DNA of 64,000 nucleotides from Azospirillum oryzae (GTDB taxonomy: Bacteria > Pseudomonadota > Alphaproteobacteria > Azospirillales > Azospirillaceae), in the NCBI RefSeq assembly GCF_008364795.1, contig NZ_VTTM01000013.1, positions 118,770 to 182,769 of the forward strand, read 5' to 3'. Numbering within the stretch: the stretch's first letter is position 1; every line of letters begins with the position of its first letter. Positions 34,610 to 43,650 of this stretch are shown one piece after another. The translations under genes were made by a program, and so were the position numbers. Under the pieces are notes generated by a model. It was not told where the DNA came from. It did no database searches and was given only the letters and a program-made list of their open reading frames with translations.

Positions 34610-35346
34610 TCGTCTTGCCTCATGGAGTGAGGTTGAAGCGGACAACTGACTCATTCGCCGCGGACGCGCGCAAGAGCAGCTGCGCCGTGGGCTCTCTCCT
34701 GGCCTTCAAAACCGGCTCCGCGCGAGGTCGTAGCGGCGCAGCTTAGCAAATGTGTGGCCGGGGTCGATAAACGTCGTAATTTCTACCTGACGGTGGATGC
34801 GCAGCCGGGCAATCTGCACGGCTTTGTCCTTTAGGCCAGATTGAGCGCGCCGCGCCGGGCGGGAGGTTACGCCGGCTTCTTCGCGAGGACCTTAATCGCC
34901 CCACTGGCGCCGTGCGCTGACCGGGTCACGCCCTTCCCTTCCCCTTCTTCCTTGGCCCCTACGGCAGGGTCCGGTTTCGCGCTGTACCTCCCGTGCCCGC
35001 ACTGAACTGCATTCCTGTGAACCGCCAGAGCACTTTTCAAGAATACAAACGCGCAGCGCAAACCTACTAACGCGTTATGTGACCCGCCAGAGCACCTGTA
35101 GTGGCATCGCTCATTGCTCGATGCCTGTTTGAGCTTCCACGGATGCGGCTGGACGCCAATGTCCGCTGCCCTTGGTGTTTACCCGACGTCGGGTAAAACG
35201 AATCCCGCAGGGTAAACGTGATCGTGACCGTTTTGCCGCACTTCGCTTGTACGCGTGACGCATAAGCGGCACGCTGTTGACGCACATCCCGCCACCTGCG
35301 ATGCTCCGACCAGACCACCACCCTATGAGAAGAATGAGGCCGCGTG
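34610..35346. promoter_or_regulatory. Region upstream of parA, non-coding
   Basis: About 735 bp without a supported gene. It has a direct repeat, tgtgaMccgccagagcac, at 35016-35033 and 35078-35095 (62 bp apart), and one copy of the partition palindrome at 35178. It probably contains the parAB promoter. Confidence 0.5.
35178..35198. repeat. Partition-type palindrome, copy 1 (parS-like)
   Basis: TTTACCCGAC followed by its reverse complement GTCGGGTAAA plus one A. It lies 150 bp upstream of the parA start, in the expected promoter/operator position. See the finding on the five copies. Confidence 0.7.
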
Positions 35347-36429
35347 ATGGAAGGATTGACGCTGAAGGCGGTGCGTGAGCAACGCGGCGCATCTCAGGCC
35401 GAATTTGCGGACTGGCTGAACGACGGCATCGGCCGAAGCTATGACCGGGCCCGCATCAGTCGTTGGGAGTCGGGGGGCGAGAAGATCCCAGCGGCCGTCG
35501 CCAACTTCGTTCGAGCCAACTCGAATGCAGCTGAGGGAAAGCTCGTGCCCGGTTTGCGCGAAGCCCTCCTGGCCAGCAGCGACAAGCTATTTGGTGTCAC
35601 GTCCAATCCGCCGGCTCACCAGACTGCATGCGTGGTTCTTGCGCTTGCCAACCAAAAGGGCGGCGTAACCAAATCTACCAGCTCCTGCAACCTCGCCTTC
35701 CTTTTGGCCGAAATGGGGAAGCGCGTTCTGCTGATTGACGCCGACCCGCAAGCGAGCTCGACCCAGAGCCTCGCGGTTAACCCGATGCAGTTGGAGGCCG
35801 AACAGCGCTCCCTCACCCACTTCTTGCTCAACGAAGGCGCTGATCCAGTGCACTTCCCGGTGAAGGTTTGCGATGGCGCCTTCGACCTTATCGGCTGCTC
35901 GATCACCTTGGCGCAGGCCGAGGGCCAGCTGAAATTCGGCCAGACGCAAGGCGATAAGGTTCTCGGCGAACGCCTTGCCCCTTTGAAGCCGTCGTATGAC
36001 GTTATCATCATCGACTGCCCACCGCATCTGGGGGGGCTCACGGAGAGCGCGCTTATTTCCGCCGATCAGGTCCTGATCCCGACGATCTGCGAACCGATGG
36101 CAGTGCTCGGTGTCCCTCACCTCATCAAGACCATCCAAGACGTGAAACGGCGCGGCAACCCGAAGATAGAGATCCTAGGGATCCTGCCAGCCATTTTCGA
36201 GCGCCGCTCAACTATCGACGTGCAAACCCTGGGCGATCTGCAGGCTGCGTTCGGCGCGCACATCAAGGTGTGGGACCCGATCCCGAAGCGCAAAGACTTC
36301 GCCAAGGCGGTTCAGACCGGCAAGCCCTTGTTTGCCATCGTGCCGAAAGCCGACGGTATCGAGACTTACCGCTCCATCGCACACGCCCTGCTCGCTAAGG
36401 CCCCTGCCCTGGAGACGACGAATGGCTAA
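35347..36429 (+). CDS. parA: ParA partition ATPase with N-terminal HTH
   Basis: 360 residues. The first about 60 form an XRE-like helix-turn-helix (LKAVREQRGASQAEFADWLN, then ARISRWESG), and the deviant Walker A ATPase follows (LANQKGGVTKSTSSCNLA, VLLIDADPQASST, VIIIDCPPHLGGL). This is the type Ia layout, in which ParA also represses its own promoter. ATG 35347 has GAGG seven bases before it; the preceding GTG is an alternative. It overlaps parB by eight bases. Confidence 0.94.
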   Translation: MEGLTLKAVREQRGASQAEFADWLNDGIGRSYDRARISRWESGGEKIPAAVANFVRANSNAAEGKLVPGLREALLASSDKLFGVTSNPPAHQTACVVLALANQKGGVTKSTSSCNLAFLLAEMGKRVLLIDADPQASSTQSLAVNPMQLEAEQRSLTHFLLNEGADPVHFPVKVCDGAFDLIGCSITLAQAEGQLKFGQTQGDKVLGERLAPLKPSYDVIIIDCPPHLGGLTESALISADQVLIPTICEPMAVLGVPHLIKTIQDVKRRGNPKIEILGILPAIFERRSTIDVQTLGDLQAAFGAHIKVWDPIPKRKDFAKAVQTGKPLFAIVPKADGIETYRSIAHALLAKAPALETTNG

Positions 36430-37306
36430 GAAGTTCGCTAACACCAACCCGGCATTCGGTCTCGCAGCGGCATCGATCGACCTTGACCGGGTTACAAATC
36501 CCGATTTTCCGGAGATCAACAAGGTCCCGCTCGCGGACATACACCCAAATCCGAACCAGCCGCGGAAGACCTTCGATGAAGCCGAGCTCGCTGGCCTAGC
36601 AGCCAGCATCGACGGGCATGGTCTGAAGCAGCCAGTTTTGATCCGCCGGCGTGCTGAAGGTGGCTACATGCTGGTGGCCGGCGAACGCCGGTTCCGAGCC
36701 CACCAACTGCTCGGGCGAGATAACATCCTCGCGATCATCGTGTCGGACCGGGAGGATGTGGAGGTTACCGCTCTTGTCGAGAACCTTCAACGTGTCGACC
36801 TCACGCCCGTCGAGAGCGGTCGCGGTCTCGTGCGACTGCAAGAGCGCGCATTGGCTAAGGGAGAGAAGCTAACCCAAGAGGACCTCGCGCGCTTTATAGG
36901 TAAAAGCCAGTCTGAGGTCACCCGCCTGCTGAACATCGTCAAGCTCCCCGCGGCCGTCCTGGTCGAGTACGAGGCCATTCAAAAGGAGGTTTCGAAGTCG
37001 GCGTTGTCGGAGCTTCTTGGTATCGACGACGAGGCCGTGACGATGCGCCTTTGGGACATGGTCAAGAACGGCGCGAGCGTTGCAGAGCTTCGCAAAGCAA
37101 AGGCCGCTTCCCGGGGCGACGACAACCCTGCTCCCGAAGCCGCGACGGCGCCTAGGGCTGCGCCCATTGAGAGAGCCCGAAAGCAGTGGCGCACCATGGC
37201 GACCAGCTTGTCCAAGCAGGAAATTCGATCCGAGGACCTGTCCACTGATGATGTGGACGATCTTCGGCGGTTGCGAGATGTGATCACCGGAATCATCGGG
37301 GAGTGA
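36422..37306 (+). CDS. parB: ParB partition DNA-binding protein
   Basis: 294 residues. The ParB/Spo0J N-terminal domain has PLADIHPNPNQPRKTFDE, GLKQPVLIRRRAEGGYMLVA, GERRFRAHQLL and ALVENLQRVDLTPVE (nucleotide-binding box region), followed by a helix-turn-helix (LTQEDLARFIGKSQSEVTRLL) and a C-terminal dimerisation segment. The start at ATG 36422 overlaps the parA stop. It should bind the palindromes listed on both sides of the operon. Confidence 0.94.
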   Translation: MAKKFANTNPAFGLAAASIDLDRVTNPDFPEINKVPLADIHPNPNQPRKTFDEAELAGLAASIDGHGLKQPVLIRRRAEGGYMLVAGERRFRAHQLLGRDNILAIIVSDREDVEVTALVENLQRVDLTPVESGRGLVRLQERALAKGEKLTQEDLARFIGKSQSEVTRLLNIVKLPAAVLVEYEAIQKEVSKSALSELLGIDDEAVTMRLWDMVKNGASVAELRKAKAASRGDDNPAPEAATAPRAAPIERARKQWRTMATSLSKQEIRSEDLSTDDVDDLRRLRDVITGIIGE

Positions 37307-37356
37307 CTGCGCTCGTTGGGCGCGCGGGATCTGTCCATAGCTCGTAGAGGCGACCA

Positions 37357-37377
37357 TTTACCCGACGTCGGGTAAAA
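37357..37377. repeat. Partition-type palindrome, copy 2
   Basis: Same palindrome (TTTACCCGAC / GTCGGGTAAA) 50 bp behind the parB stop. Confidence 0.75.
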
Positions 37378-37412
37378 ACGGGTGGACAAGGGCGGTGCGC
37401 CCGCTCCTCTCC

Positions 37413-37433
37413 TTTTACCCGACGTCGGGTAAA
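37413..37433. repeat. Partition-type palindrome, copy 3
   Basis: TTTTACCCGAC / GTCGGGTAAA, 56 bp from copy 2. Confidence 0.75.
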
Positions 37434-37531
37434 GTCTGAGCTACAGGGTGCACGGCTCACAGCTGGGCACGCTCCCCCTGCCCCAACCCACGCACCGTCG
37501 TATGCGAACAGTTGACGCCGGCTGGTCCGTA

Positions 37532-37558
37532 GAAAGACGCCGGATTTCAGCGTCTTTC
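37532..37558. terminator. GAAAGACGC hairpin, copy A
   Basis: Perfect 9-bp stem GAAAGACGC / GCGTCTTTC with a 9-nt loop, between parB and the HerA-like gene. It ends in TTTC, compatible with a terminator. Similar hairpins occur at 44154, 46523 and 61147. Confidence 0.55.
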
Positions 37559-37623
37559 GGAGCCGCGCGACCCAACGCGAAATCTCTATTATCCGCCCCG
37601 TACAGCGAACGGACGTAGCGGGA

Positions 37624-38931
37624 GTGGGCGTAGTGCGGATCAAATTCGGCACCTATAAGCCGGCTGAAGGCCCGGAAGAGATTCCAGTGTTCTGGGACTC
37701 CGAAAAGGTCATGAACTCCCACTTCACGGTGATCGGCCCATCAGGGTCGGGAAAGACCACCCGCCTGCGCCGGCTTATGGCCGGCATGTCTTTGGTCAAC
37801 TCGCGGATCAGGTTCGTGGTCCTCGATCCCCACGGTGACATGGGCGTTTCGGGCGAGGATTCATTCCGGTTCAGCGCCACGTCCGACCTAGGACTGAACC
37901 CTCTCACCGTCCGCGAGGACCCGGACTACGGTGGCGTCACTCGGGCCATCGAAACCTTCCTAAAGACAATCAGCCGGACCAGCCGGCCGCTCGGCTCGAA
38001 GCAGGAGCACACCCTCCACAACATCCTACTCGACCTCTACGCCTACCTCGGCTTCCACGCTGACCGGCCTGAAACGTGGAACCTGCGCTATGATGACCGG
38101 CGTAATCCTGAGATGCCCAAGCGACACCCCACCGTGAAGACGCTCAAGTGGTTCATGGAGCGCAAGATGACCCAGGTGTTTCTGGGCACCAGTTCAGAAA
38201 CCGTTGCCGCGCTCGACGATCTCAGCCGCAAGCTGCGCTCGATGGATCGCGCAATCAAGAAGGAGATCCGTGGCGAGGAGACCAGCGTGGACATCGACAA
38301 GCTCAAGGACAGATGCCGTGAGCTGTTCGAGCGGTTCCTTGAAGGTATGTCCGATGGCCAGGAGGTCAGCGCACTGTTCCGCTACGGGAACAAGGAGGTC
38401 CTCCAAAGCTGTTACGAGCGGATCTGCAATCTGGAGCGCTCCGGACTGTTTCGAGCCGATACATACGAGTTCGATCCAGCAGCAGCGATCTGGCGCTACG
38501 ATCTGTCAGCGCTTTCGTCCGACGGCCAGAGGATGGCGGTCGATTTCATTCTGGATGACATCTTTGCAGCGGCCCGAGGAGAGGGTCAGAAACCAGAGAC
38601 CGTCATGTTCGTTCTTCTCGACGAAAGCCACAAATTTGTGTCGCCTGAGGCTGATCATATCATCAGCGTATGGGCTCGAGAGGCACGTAAGTTCGGGCTC
38701 GGCCTGATCCTCTCATCACAGAACCTGACGGACTTTCCCGACGAGATCCTCGCACAGATGGGAACAAAGTTCGTCCTCGGCGTCGACCCGATCTTTCTGG
38801 ATCGCGCCGCCAAAAAGCTGAAAGTCGAACCCCGACGCTTAGAGGGCATTCAGACGCACAAAAGCTCCATCATAGCCATCAAGAACAAGGGTGACAGCGG
38901 CACCCGATGGCTGGACATGACGCTGGTTTAA
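37624..38931 (+). CDS. HerA/VirB4-like P-loop ATPase
   Basis: 435 residues. Walker A is VIGPSGSGKTTRLRRL near residue 40, a HerA-type acidic stretch is RFVVLDPHGDMG, and Walker B is MFVLLDESHKFVS followed by REARKFGLGLILSSQNLTDFP, typical of the HerA/FtsK/TraC/VirB4 branch. It may pump DNA during conjugation or segregation. GTG at 37624 or 37633 starts it; no ATG fits. No other conjugation genes are in the window, so a mating role cannot be shown. It stands next to parAB and within the palindrome-bearing region. Confidence 0.82.
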   Translation: MGVVRIKFGTYKPAEGPEEIPVFWDSEKVMNSHFTVIGPSGSGKTTRLRRLMAGMSLVNSRIRFVVLDPHGDMGVSGEDSFRFSATSDLGLNPLTVREDPDYGGVTRAIETFLKTISRTSRPLGSKQEHTLHNILLDLYAYLGFHADRPETWNLRYDDRRNPEMPKRHPTVKTLKWFMERKMTQVFLGTSSETVAALDDLSRKLRSMDRAIKKEIRGEETSVDIDKLKDRCRELFERFLEGMSDGQEVSALFRYGNKEVLQSCYERICNLERSGLFRADTYEFDPAAAIWRYDLSALSSDGQRMAVDFILDDIFAAARGEGQKPETVMFVLLDESHKFVSPEADHIISVWAREARKFGLGLILSSQNLTDFPDEILAQMGTKFVLGVDPIFLDRAAKKLKVEPRRLEGIQTHKSSIIAIKNKGDSGTRWLDMTLV

Positions 38932-39632
38932 GAGCGGCAGTCCCTGCGAGCGTTACTGCGGCGGCCCCAAAATGCCGCCATGGTTTTGTACCATTGACCA
39001 CGCTGCAGGTGACCGCATGACTTTATCGTTCAACTTCAGCCATGGCAGACACATCCCGATATCCGGGCTGGCCCTACACTTGTTCGGGAACTGACGGACG
39101 CGACTGCAGCCACTGCTACACGCTTTGGCGTGTCTGGGGCGGCTCCAAGCCGTTCTTGCAGATGATCGACCCAGAACCGTCCACGGCGAACGAGGACACC
39201 CGCGACCGAACAGTGACGCATACTGAGAAATGGGGCAGGGCGGTGAGCTTTGGCGCGCTCTGCATGACGAAGCTGTCCGCTATCCAGTCCGCGCGCGCAG
39301 GCGTAATACGCCAGGCGGCCGACCCCATCCGACCTGACAAAAATTGCTAATTAGGCACCATCTCCCTGAGCGACGGCCTTGTGATTGCGGCACGAGGGAA
39401 CACGGGGAGTTTTTGGGGCCGTCTCCTCTTCCTCGCCAGAAGGAAAGGGAAGGGAAGGGAAGAGGCCACCGCAGCTTTCCGGTCTTGGTACGACCGCGAA
39501 CGAGGTTCCGATTGACCCGCAAGCCCGCGGTAACCGCTAAGTGACAGACGACATCCAGCCGCGTCCTTGAAACCGAGAAAAGTCGAGATGTCTCATGCCT
39601 GCCAAGCGTCCGCACCGCCCTTTCTGGTCGGC
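38932..39632. other. Mostly non-coding spacer
   Basis: About 700 bp in which only one weak frame (39042-39350) is open. No ribosome sites or domains stand out. Confidence 0.35.
39042..39350 (+). CDS. Doubtful hypothetical frame
   Basis: 102 codons, Cys-rich at its start (YTCSGTDGRDCSHCYTLW) but without a ribosome site or family resemblance. Possibly not a gene. Confidence 0.22.
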   Translation: MADTSRYPGWPYTCSGTDGRDCSHCYTLWRVWGGSKPFLQMIDPEPSTANEDTRDRTVTHTEKWGRAVSFGALCMTKLSAIQSARAGVIRQAADPIRPDKNC

Positions 39633-39654
39633 TTTTACCCGACGTCGGGTAAAA
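39633..39654. repeat. Partition-type palindrome, copy 4
   Basis: Full 22-bp version: TTTTACCCGAC followed by GTCGGGTAAAA. Both this copy and copy 5 are followed by a similar tail (cacMgcttcgacga), so they lie in a short duplicated block. Confidence 0.78.
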
Positions 39655-39776
39655 CACAGCTTCGACGAGCCAGTGCGACTTTGAACCTGTCCGGTCGCAC
39701 CTATGCGCGTGCGATGCTGCGCGGCTTAAGGCAGAGGGCGGTGCCGGGAGCAAACCGCGCCTCCCAGACCTCAGGT

Positions 39777-39798
39777 TTTTACCCGACGTCGGGTAAAA
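39777..39798. repeat. Partition-type palindrome, copy 5
   Basis: Full 22-bp version, 144 bp after copy 4, with the shared flank aaaacaccgcttcgacga. Confidence 0.78.
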
Positions 39799-39825
39799 CA
39801 CCGCTTCGACGATCTATGAAGACCT

Positions 39826-40251
39826 ATGAACTGTCGGGTGCAACTCATTGGCTTCGGGTTCAGCACTCAAAAGGACCTGGAGCGCGGGTACTGCCGGCTC
39901 GGCCATGGCTCCCGGCGGGCAGCACCGATTTTCAAGGCCGTTGATCCTGCTTCGGTAGCAATCGAACGTGACTTATTCAGCTATGAGGGCTGTCCGCTCG
40001 CAGGCTCACCGCTTGGCGACGCCCTTGAGAACACTGTCGGCACTGAAGGGCAGGGCGGACAAAAGCAGGTGGCCCCCCTGTCGGCTCGAAGTACGCAACG
40101 CAATGCTCTTGGATCACCTGGCACAATCAACTGCGTCGCGGTCGAACAGCATGTCGTCCATTTGGCGAGTGCCGTCTGCCGTGCTTTGCACTCTACACCC
40201 GGGCTATGCTGCCCCCGTTCTCCGCAGAGCCCCTCATTCCTGTCCTCGTGA
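39826..40251 (+). CDS. Hypothetical frame, weak support
   Basis: 141 codons directly behind palindrome copy 5. The first half (LIGFGFSTQKDLERGYCRLG, FKAVDPASVAIERDLFSYEG) looks protein-like; the C-terminal part is low complexity and overlaps the DUF4167-like gene on the other strand. No family recognised. Confidence 0.28.
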   Translation: MNCRVQLIGFGFSTQKDLERGYCRLGHGSRRAAPIFKAVDPASVAIERDLFSYEGCPLAGSPLGDALENTVGTEGQGGQKQVAPLSARSTQRNALGSPGTINCVAVEQHVVHLASAVCRALHSTPGLCCPRSPQSPSFLSS

Positions 40252-40602
40252 CACGCGAAAGAAATGCTCGGCGTATTGCCGACACAACTCTGCTTCGACC
40301 GCATCGCCACTACGCTCCGCGTCAGCTGCACGGGCAAGCCATTGAGCTTGTTTCTGCTGTGCCGTTCCATTCACTCGGCTCGCCGGCCGCACGCCGCCCT
40401 GAGAGAGGCTGCTCTGTGACCGTGCCTTGCCGAATGCAGGCCTCGAAAACTGCTTTCCCATGGGCTTTGAGACTGACATTCTGTTTGCGTCTTTCTGATC
40501 AGGTGCGCTTGAGCGTTTTGAAGGTGCCGACAGCATACCACCGCTTCCGCTGACCTGGGCAATCAACTGCCAAAGAGCCATCCAGCCGCTATTCGCCGTC
40601 AT
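40234..40602 (-). CDS. DUF4167-like small protein
   Basis: 122 residues. The C-terminal segment AQWLARAADAERSGDAVEAE, then CRQYAEHFFRVSRG, resembles the DUF4167 repeat (roughly ARaaesSGDrvaAEnyyQhAEHYfRv) found in alphaproteobacterial RNA-associated proteins. The N-terminal half is low in recognisable features. Assignment rests on this single motif. Confidence 0.45.
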   Translation of the reverse strand: MTANSGWMALWQLIAQVSGSGGMLSAPSKRSSAPDQKDANRMSVSKPMGKQFSRPAFGKARSQSSLSQGGVRPASRVNGTAQQKQAQWLARAADAERSGDAVEAELCRQYAEHFFRVSRGQE

Positions 40603-41160
40603 TCCTAGCCTCGTGGACTTTGACCCCGCGACTGACCAGCACCTTCTCTAGCGCATGCCCGACATCACCTTCCCGATCCTCTTCAATGCTGAGCATTGGG
40701 GACGATGCAGGCACAAAGCGCCGATGGCGAAACCGAGGCCCATTTCCTCAACATACTTCTTGGAAAGGGCTTTGGGCCGCTCCGAAGCGCTCTATCCATC
40801 GCCGCGCTAAAGCGATATCGCTCATTGACCCGTTAACAGATATCTCTTATTTTGGCCTCGACGACCAGTGGAGTGAAGCCATTGGCGACCTCCCCCGTCA
40901 GAAGCAATGAGTATGCACAGCACTGTGAAGCTGAGCCCTCTCGGCCCCATCTGTGAGTTCGGCAGTGTCGCCGCGCGCGGCTTCAAGGCCGCTTTGGAGG
41001 CGCATAACCGACTAGATTACTTCGGCCAGAAGGTAGCCTTCCCGGCCGGGTGGGCGATGATCCCAGGTAGTCCATCGCCCGGCGCCGTTCTGCTGAATCC
41101 GGCATGCCTTACCACAGCCCCAGTGTCACCTTTCCAAATGCCCACTGCAGCCGCTGCATA
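40603..41160. other. Region with only weak short frames
   Basis: Two short plus-strand frames (40620-40910 and 40907-41161) are open. The second (MHSTVKLSPLGPICEFGSVA...) follows closely and could be a small gene, but neither has a clear ribosome site or family. Confidence 0.3.
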
Positions 41161-41175
41161 AGGAGTTCACCTACG

Positions 41176-41649
41176 ATGAGCAACAATACCAAGCCGAAGC
41201 AGACCCGCGGCCGCAAGAAGCAGGGAGCCAACCCGATTGACGCGCATGTTGGGGCTCGCATCCGGTTACGTCGAACCCTTCTTGGTATGAGTCAGCAAAA
41301 ACTCGGGGAGGCCATTGGTCTCACCTTTCAGCAGGTACAAAAATACGAGCGCGGGGCGAACCGCATCAGCGCGTCACGCCTATTCTATCTAACGCGCGTG
41401 CTTGATGTGCCCCTGTCCTTCTTCTTCGATGACATGCCGTCTCATGTTGCGGCGGCCCCGGTCGACGAAGACGGCGCAGCAGTGATCGGCGAGCACTCCG
41501 GCAGCGCCTACGAGCCGGATCCGATGGTCAAGCGCGAAACTCTGGAGCTGGTCCGTGCCTACTACACCATCAGCGACCTGTCCGTGCGCAGGAGCCTGAT
41601 CGACTTGGCGAAGGCCCTAACGAGGTTGAGCTCTTCCGATCCCGGTTAA
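41176..41649 (+). CDS. XRE-family transcriptional regulator
   Basis: 157 residues. Helix-turn-helix: IRLRRTLLGMSQQKLGEAIG, TFQQVQKYERGANRISASRL. The C-terminal tail (VKRETLELVRAYYTISDLSV) is typical of SinR-like alphaproteobacterial regulators. ATG 41176 has AGGAG ten bases upstream; upstream in-frame ATGs are less likely. It could regulate the minus-strand block that follows. Confidence 0.9.
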   Translation: MSNNTKPKQTRGRKKQGANPIDAHVGARIRLRRTLLGMSQQKLGEAIGLTFQQVQKYERGANRISASRLFYLTRVLDVPLSFFFDDMPSHVAAAPVDEDGAAVIGEHSGSAYEPDPMVKRETLELVRAYYTISDLSVRRSLIDLAKALTRLSSSDPG

Positions 41650-41850
41650 ACTCAATGTCGTAACTACGCAGCGACGACCAAGAGCCCGCCGCGGATGACC
41701 TTCAGGCGATCACCGCCGGGCTCAAGGGAATTTCAAGATTTTGCTAGGGCGCCCGACCGGCACCGGCGCACGGGCAGCTTCCCGGTGCGGGTCGGCGACG
41801 CACAGCATCTCTGGCCAAGTGCGAGCGGCATCAAGGCACTCTTCCTAGGC

Positions 41851-42432
41851 TTAGCGCTCCGCGGTCCATGGCATGACGCCATGCAGGAGCGCATTAAGAG
41901 CCAGGGCACGGTCACGATAGATTGGCGCGGGCTTCCCATCCCGGCGCACGCCACGCGCCCAGTACGCAGGCGTTTCAACGCTGCTCAATCCAAGCATGGC
42001 CGCGATTTGCCGGAAGGGAACGGGCTTGCCCAATTCCAACTCCTGTCCCATTTCCGCCCGCCACCGCTCAAAATCCTCGGGCGGCATCACGCCTTTCTCC
42101 TCGTCCCACGCGAACGGCGGCAGTCCCTCCGCAAGCGCTGCACAAGCCAAGGACATGTAGGCGGGGATGGTCGTGGGCGTGTTCGTGCCACGCTTTGCGC
42201 CTCGCAGCATCTCGTCGATGCGGCTCATGCTGAGACCCAGTTCTTGCGCCGCCTTGGAGTGGGTCCACTGCATCGTGTGCAGCCACCAAACGAAGGCTTC
42301 ACTGGTCATAATCGCCGCATTAACTGCTCTGGGCATCGTCGTGTCCGAAGTCGAGGTCATGTTTCCGACCGTTACCACGGACGGGCCTGAAGTCCCAGTG
42401 CGGGTGCGATCGGGCGGCATTATGCTGGTCAT
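41851..42432 (-). CDS. Helix-turn-helix hypothetical protein
   Basis: 193 residues from ATG 42432 (AAGGA eight bases upstream); ATG 42360 with GGA is an alternative. The segment VWWLHTMQWTHSKAAQELGL, SMSRIDEMLRGAKRG reads as a Cro/XRE-like helix-turn-helix for transcription control. The rest (VPFRQIAAMLGLSSVETPAY) is not recognised. Confidence 0.6.
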   Translation of the reverse strand: MTSIMPPDRTRTGTSGPSVVTVGNMTSTSDTTMPRAVNAAIMTSEAFVWWLHTMQWTHSKAAQELGLSMSRIDEMLRGAKRGTNTPTTIPAYMSLACAALAEGLPPFAWDEEKGVMPPEDFERWRAEMGQELELGKPVPFRQIAAMLGLSSVETPAYWARGVRRDGKPAPIYRDRALALNALLHGVMPWTAER

Positions 42433-42533
42433 TCGATGTCCTTGTGCGACGCCCATCGATCCTGCGGTGCGGCCGGCGGGGGCCGTCTGGGCGCGCGCTG
42501 CTGAATCGCTCACTCGGGCCGGATGCCCTAAGA

Positions 42534-43175
42534 TCAGCGATAGAGTTCTGATCCTGTGATAGGAGCCGTCGGGTTTGGGCTGCCCCCTCGGGAGACCGGC
42601 TGTTCGACCGGGCACGTATGGAGGACTGTCTGCAGTGCCTGGAGTTCCCGCTCATCGGCGGTGAGCTGCCACTTGTGCTTGATGTAGATCCAGCGCCGGA
42701 CAAAGAAGCACCGTTCGGCCTCCCCTTCAGGCAGCCAAGCCTCGGGACCATAGGCGCCCTTTCGCTGATTTATCTCGCGACCGGTCACAACCAGGTTCTC
42801 CATGTCGTTGAAGAACCGATGTCGGACCGCGGTCTCCCACCGATACCCTCCGGAGTCGTGCGCTTCCTGAACTGGCACGACGTGATCGATGTCCGTGTTC
42901 TTGGGATCGGTAATTTCAGCCCCGGTCCAGGCATCCCGCCAGAGCCCCGCTACGACCTTGCAGTTTCGGAGCCTCGGCTGAACGAGCGAGGTGGCAGCCA
43001 GCACCGCGTGCCGCGTTGTCAGGCACCCTTCTACAGGCTCCCAATCGCCCCAAGCCTTGCGGTCATAGCCCTTGCGCATTTCGGCGGCCGCCGGCGGCAG
43101 TTGCTGGGCCGCTACCGGCTGGGCAGCGGCGGAGGCCACCATTGCGGCGGCGATGAGGATGGCGAAGCGGGGCAT
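42534..43175 (-). CDS. Secreted HNH (DUF1524-type) nuclease
   Basis: 213 residues with a signal peptide (MPRFAILIAAAMVASAAA, cut near QPVAAQ). The nuclease core is DPKNTDIDHVVPVQEAHDSG, with FFNDMENLVVTGREINQRKG giving the HNH-type His/Asn residues, as in GmrSD-C/DUF1524 secreted nucleases. ATG 43175 is chosen for the signal peptide. A secreted nuclease could serve phosphate scavenging, competition or entry of DNA; the sequence does not decide. Confidence 0.82.
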   Translation of the reverse strand: MPRFAILIAAAMVASAAAQPVAAQQLPPAAAEMRKGYDRKAWGDWEPVEGCLTTRHAVLAATSLVQPRLRNCKVVAGLWRDAWTGAEITDPKNTDIDHVVPVQEAHDSGGYRWETAVRHRFFNDMENLVVTGREINQRKGAYGPEAWLPEGEAERCFFVRRWIYIKHKWQLTADERELQALQTVLHTCPVEQPVSRGGSPNPTAPITGSELYR

Positions 43176-43216
43176 CGAGCGTGTCCGTGTCGATGGGACG
43201 AGAGGCGGGGCGGTAA

Positions 43217-43492
43217 TCACGCGGAGAGGATTGGGAAGAGCTCGGCTTCGGTAGGCTCCGGGATTTCGCTCCACGGCCGTCCGATCCGAGGCGTCGCCTG
43301 CCAACCTTTGCTGCCATCCGGGAGCTTCTTAGGGTCGAACGGCTGAATCATCCCGGCTCTGGCCAGTTCATCGAAAGCCGCTAGGGCACGTGAGCTGATG
43401 AAGTGCGGGGGCTCGAAGGTTATGGTCGTCACGGCGCCCATTCCGAATAGGCGGTAAGCGACGACTTGGGCGTCTCTGGACAGCGTGCTCAT
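43217..43492 (-). CDS. Small hypothetical protein
   Basis: 91 residues from ATG 43492 (GGAAG about ten bases upstream). SRALAAFDELARAGMIQPFD with a Gly/Pro-rich tail suggests a winged-helix-like C-terminal segment, but no family is recognised. It sits in the minus-strand run. Confidence 0.5.
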   Translation of the reverse strand: MSTLSRDAQVVAYRLFGMGAVTTITFEPPHFISSRALAAFDELARAGMIQPFDPKKLPDGSKGWQATPRIGRPWSEIPEPTEAELFPILSA

Positions 43493-43520
43493 GGTGTGAT
43501 GGCTTCCTTCATCGGGTCGG

Positions 43521-43631
43521 TCAAATGAGGCGCGGAACGTACGAGACGATAACCCCCAGCCAGAACCCGAACAGAACGCCGAAGAGCATCTTGGTCCGGG
43601 TGTTCGGCTTGTTGTCGTTGGCGGGCGGCAT
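43521..43631 (-). CDS. 36-residue membrane protein
   Basis: ATG 43631 with GGAG eight bases upstream encodes 36 residues: a polar start, then a single hydrophobic helix MLFGVLFGFWLGVIVSYVP. Size and ribosome site fit a real small membrane protein. Confidence 0.45.
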   Translation of the reverse strand: MPPANDNKPNTRTKMLFGVLFGFWLGVIVSYVPRLI

Positions 43632-43650
43632 GAGGTGTCTCCAGAGGGCG

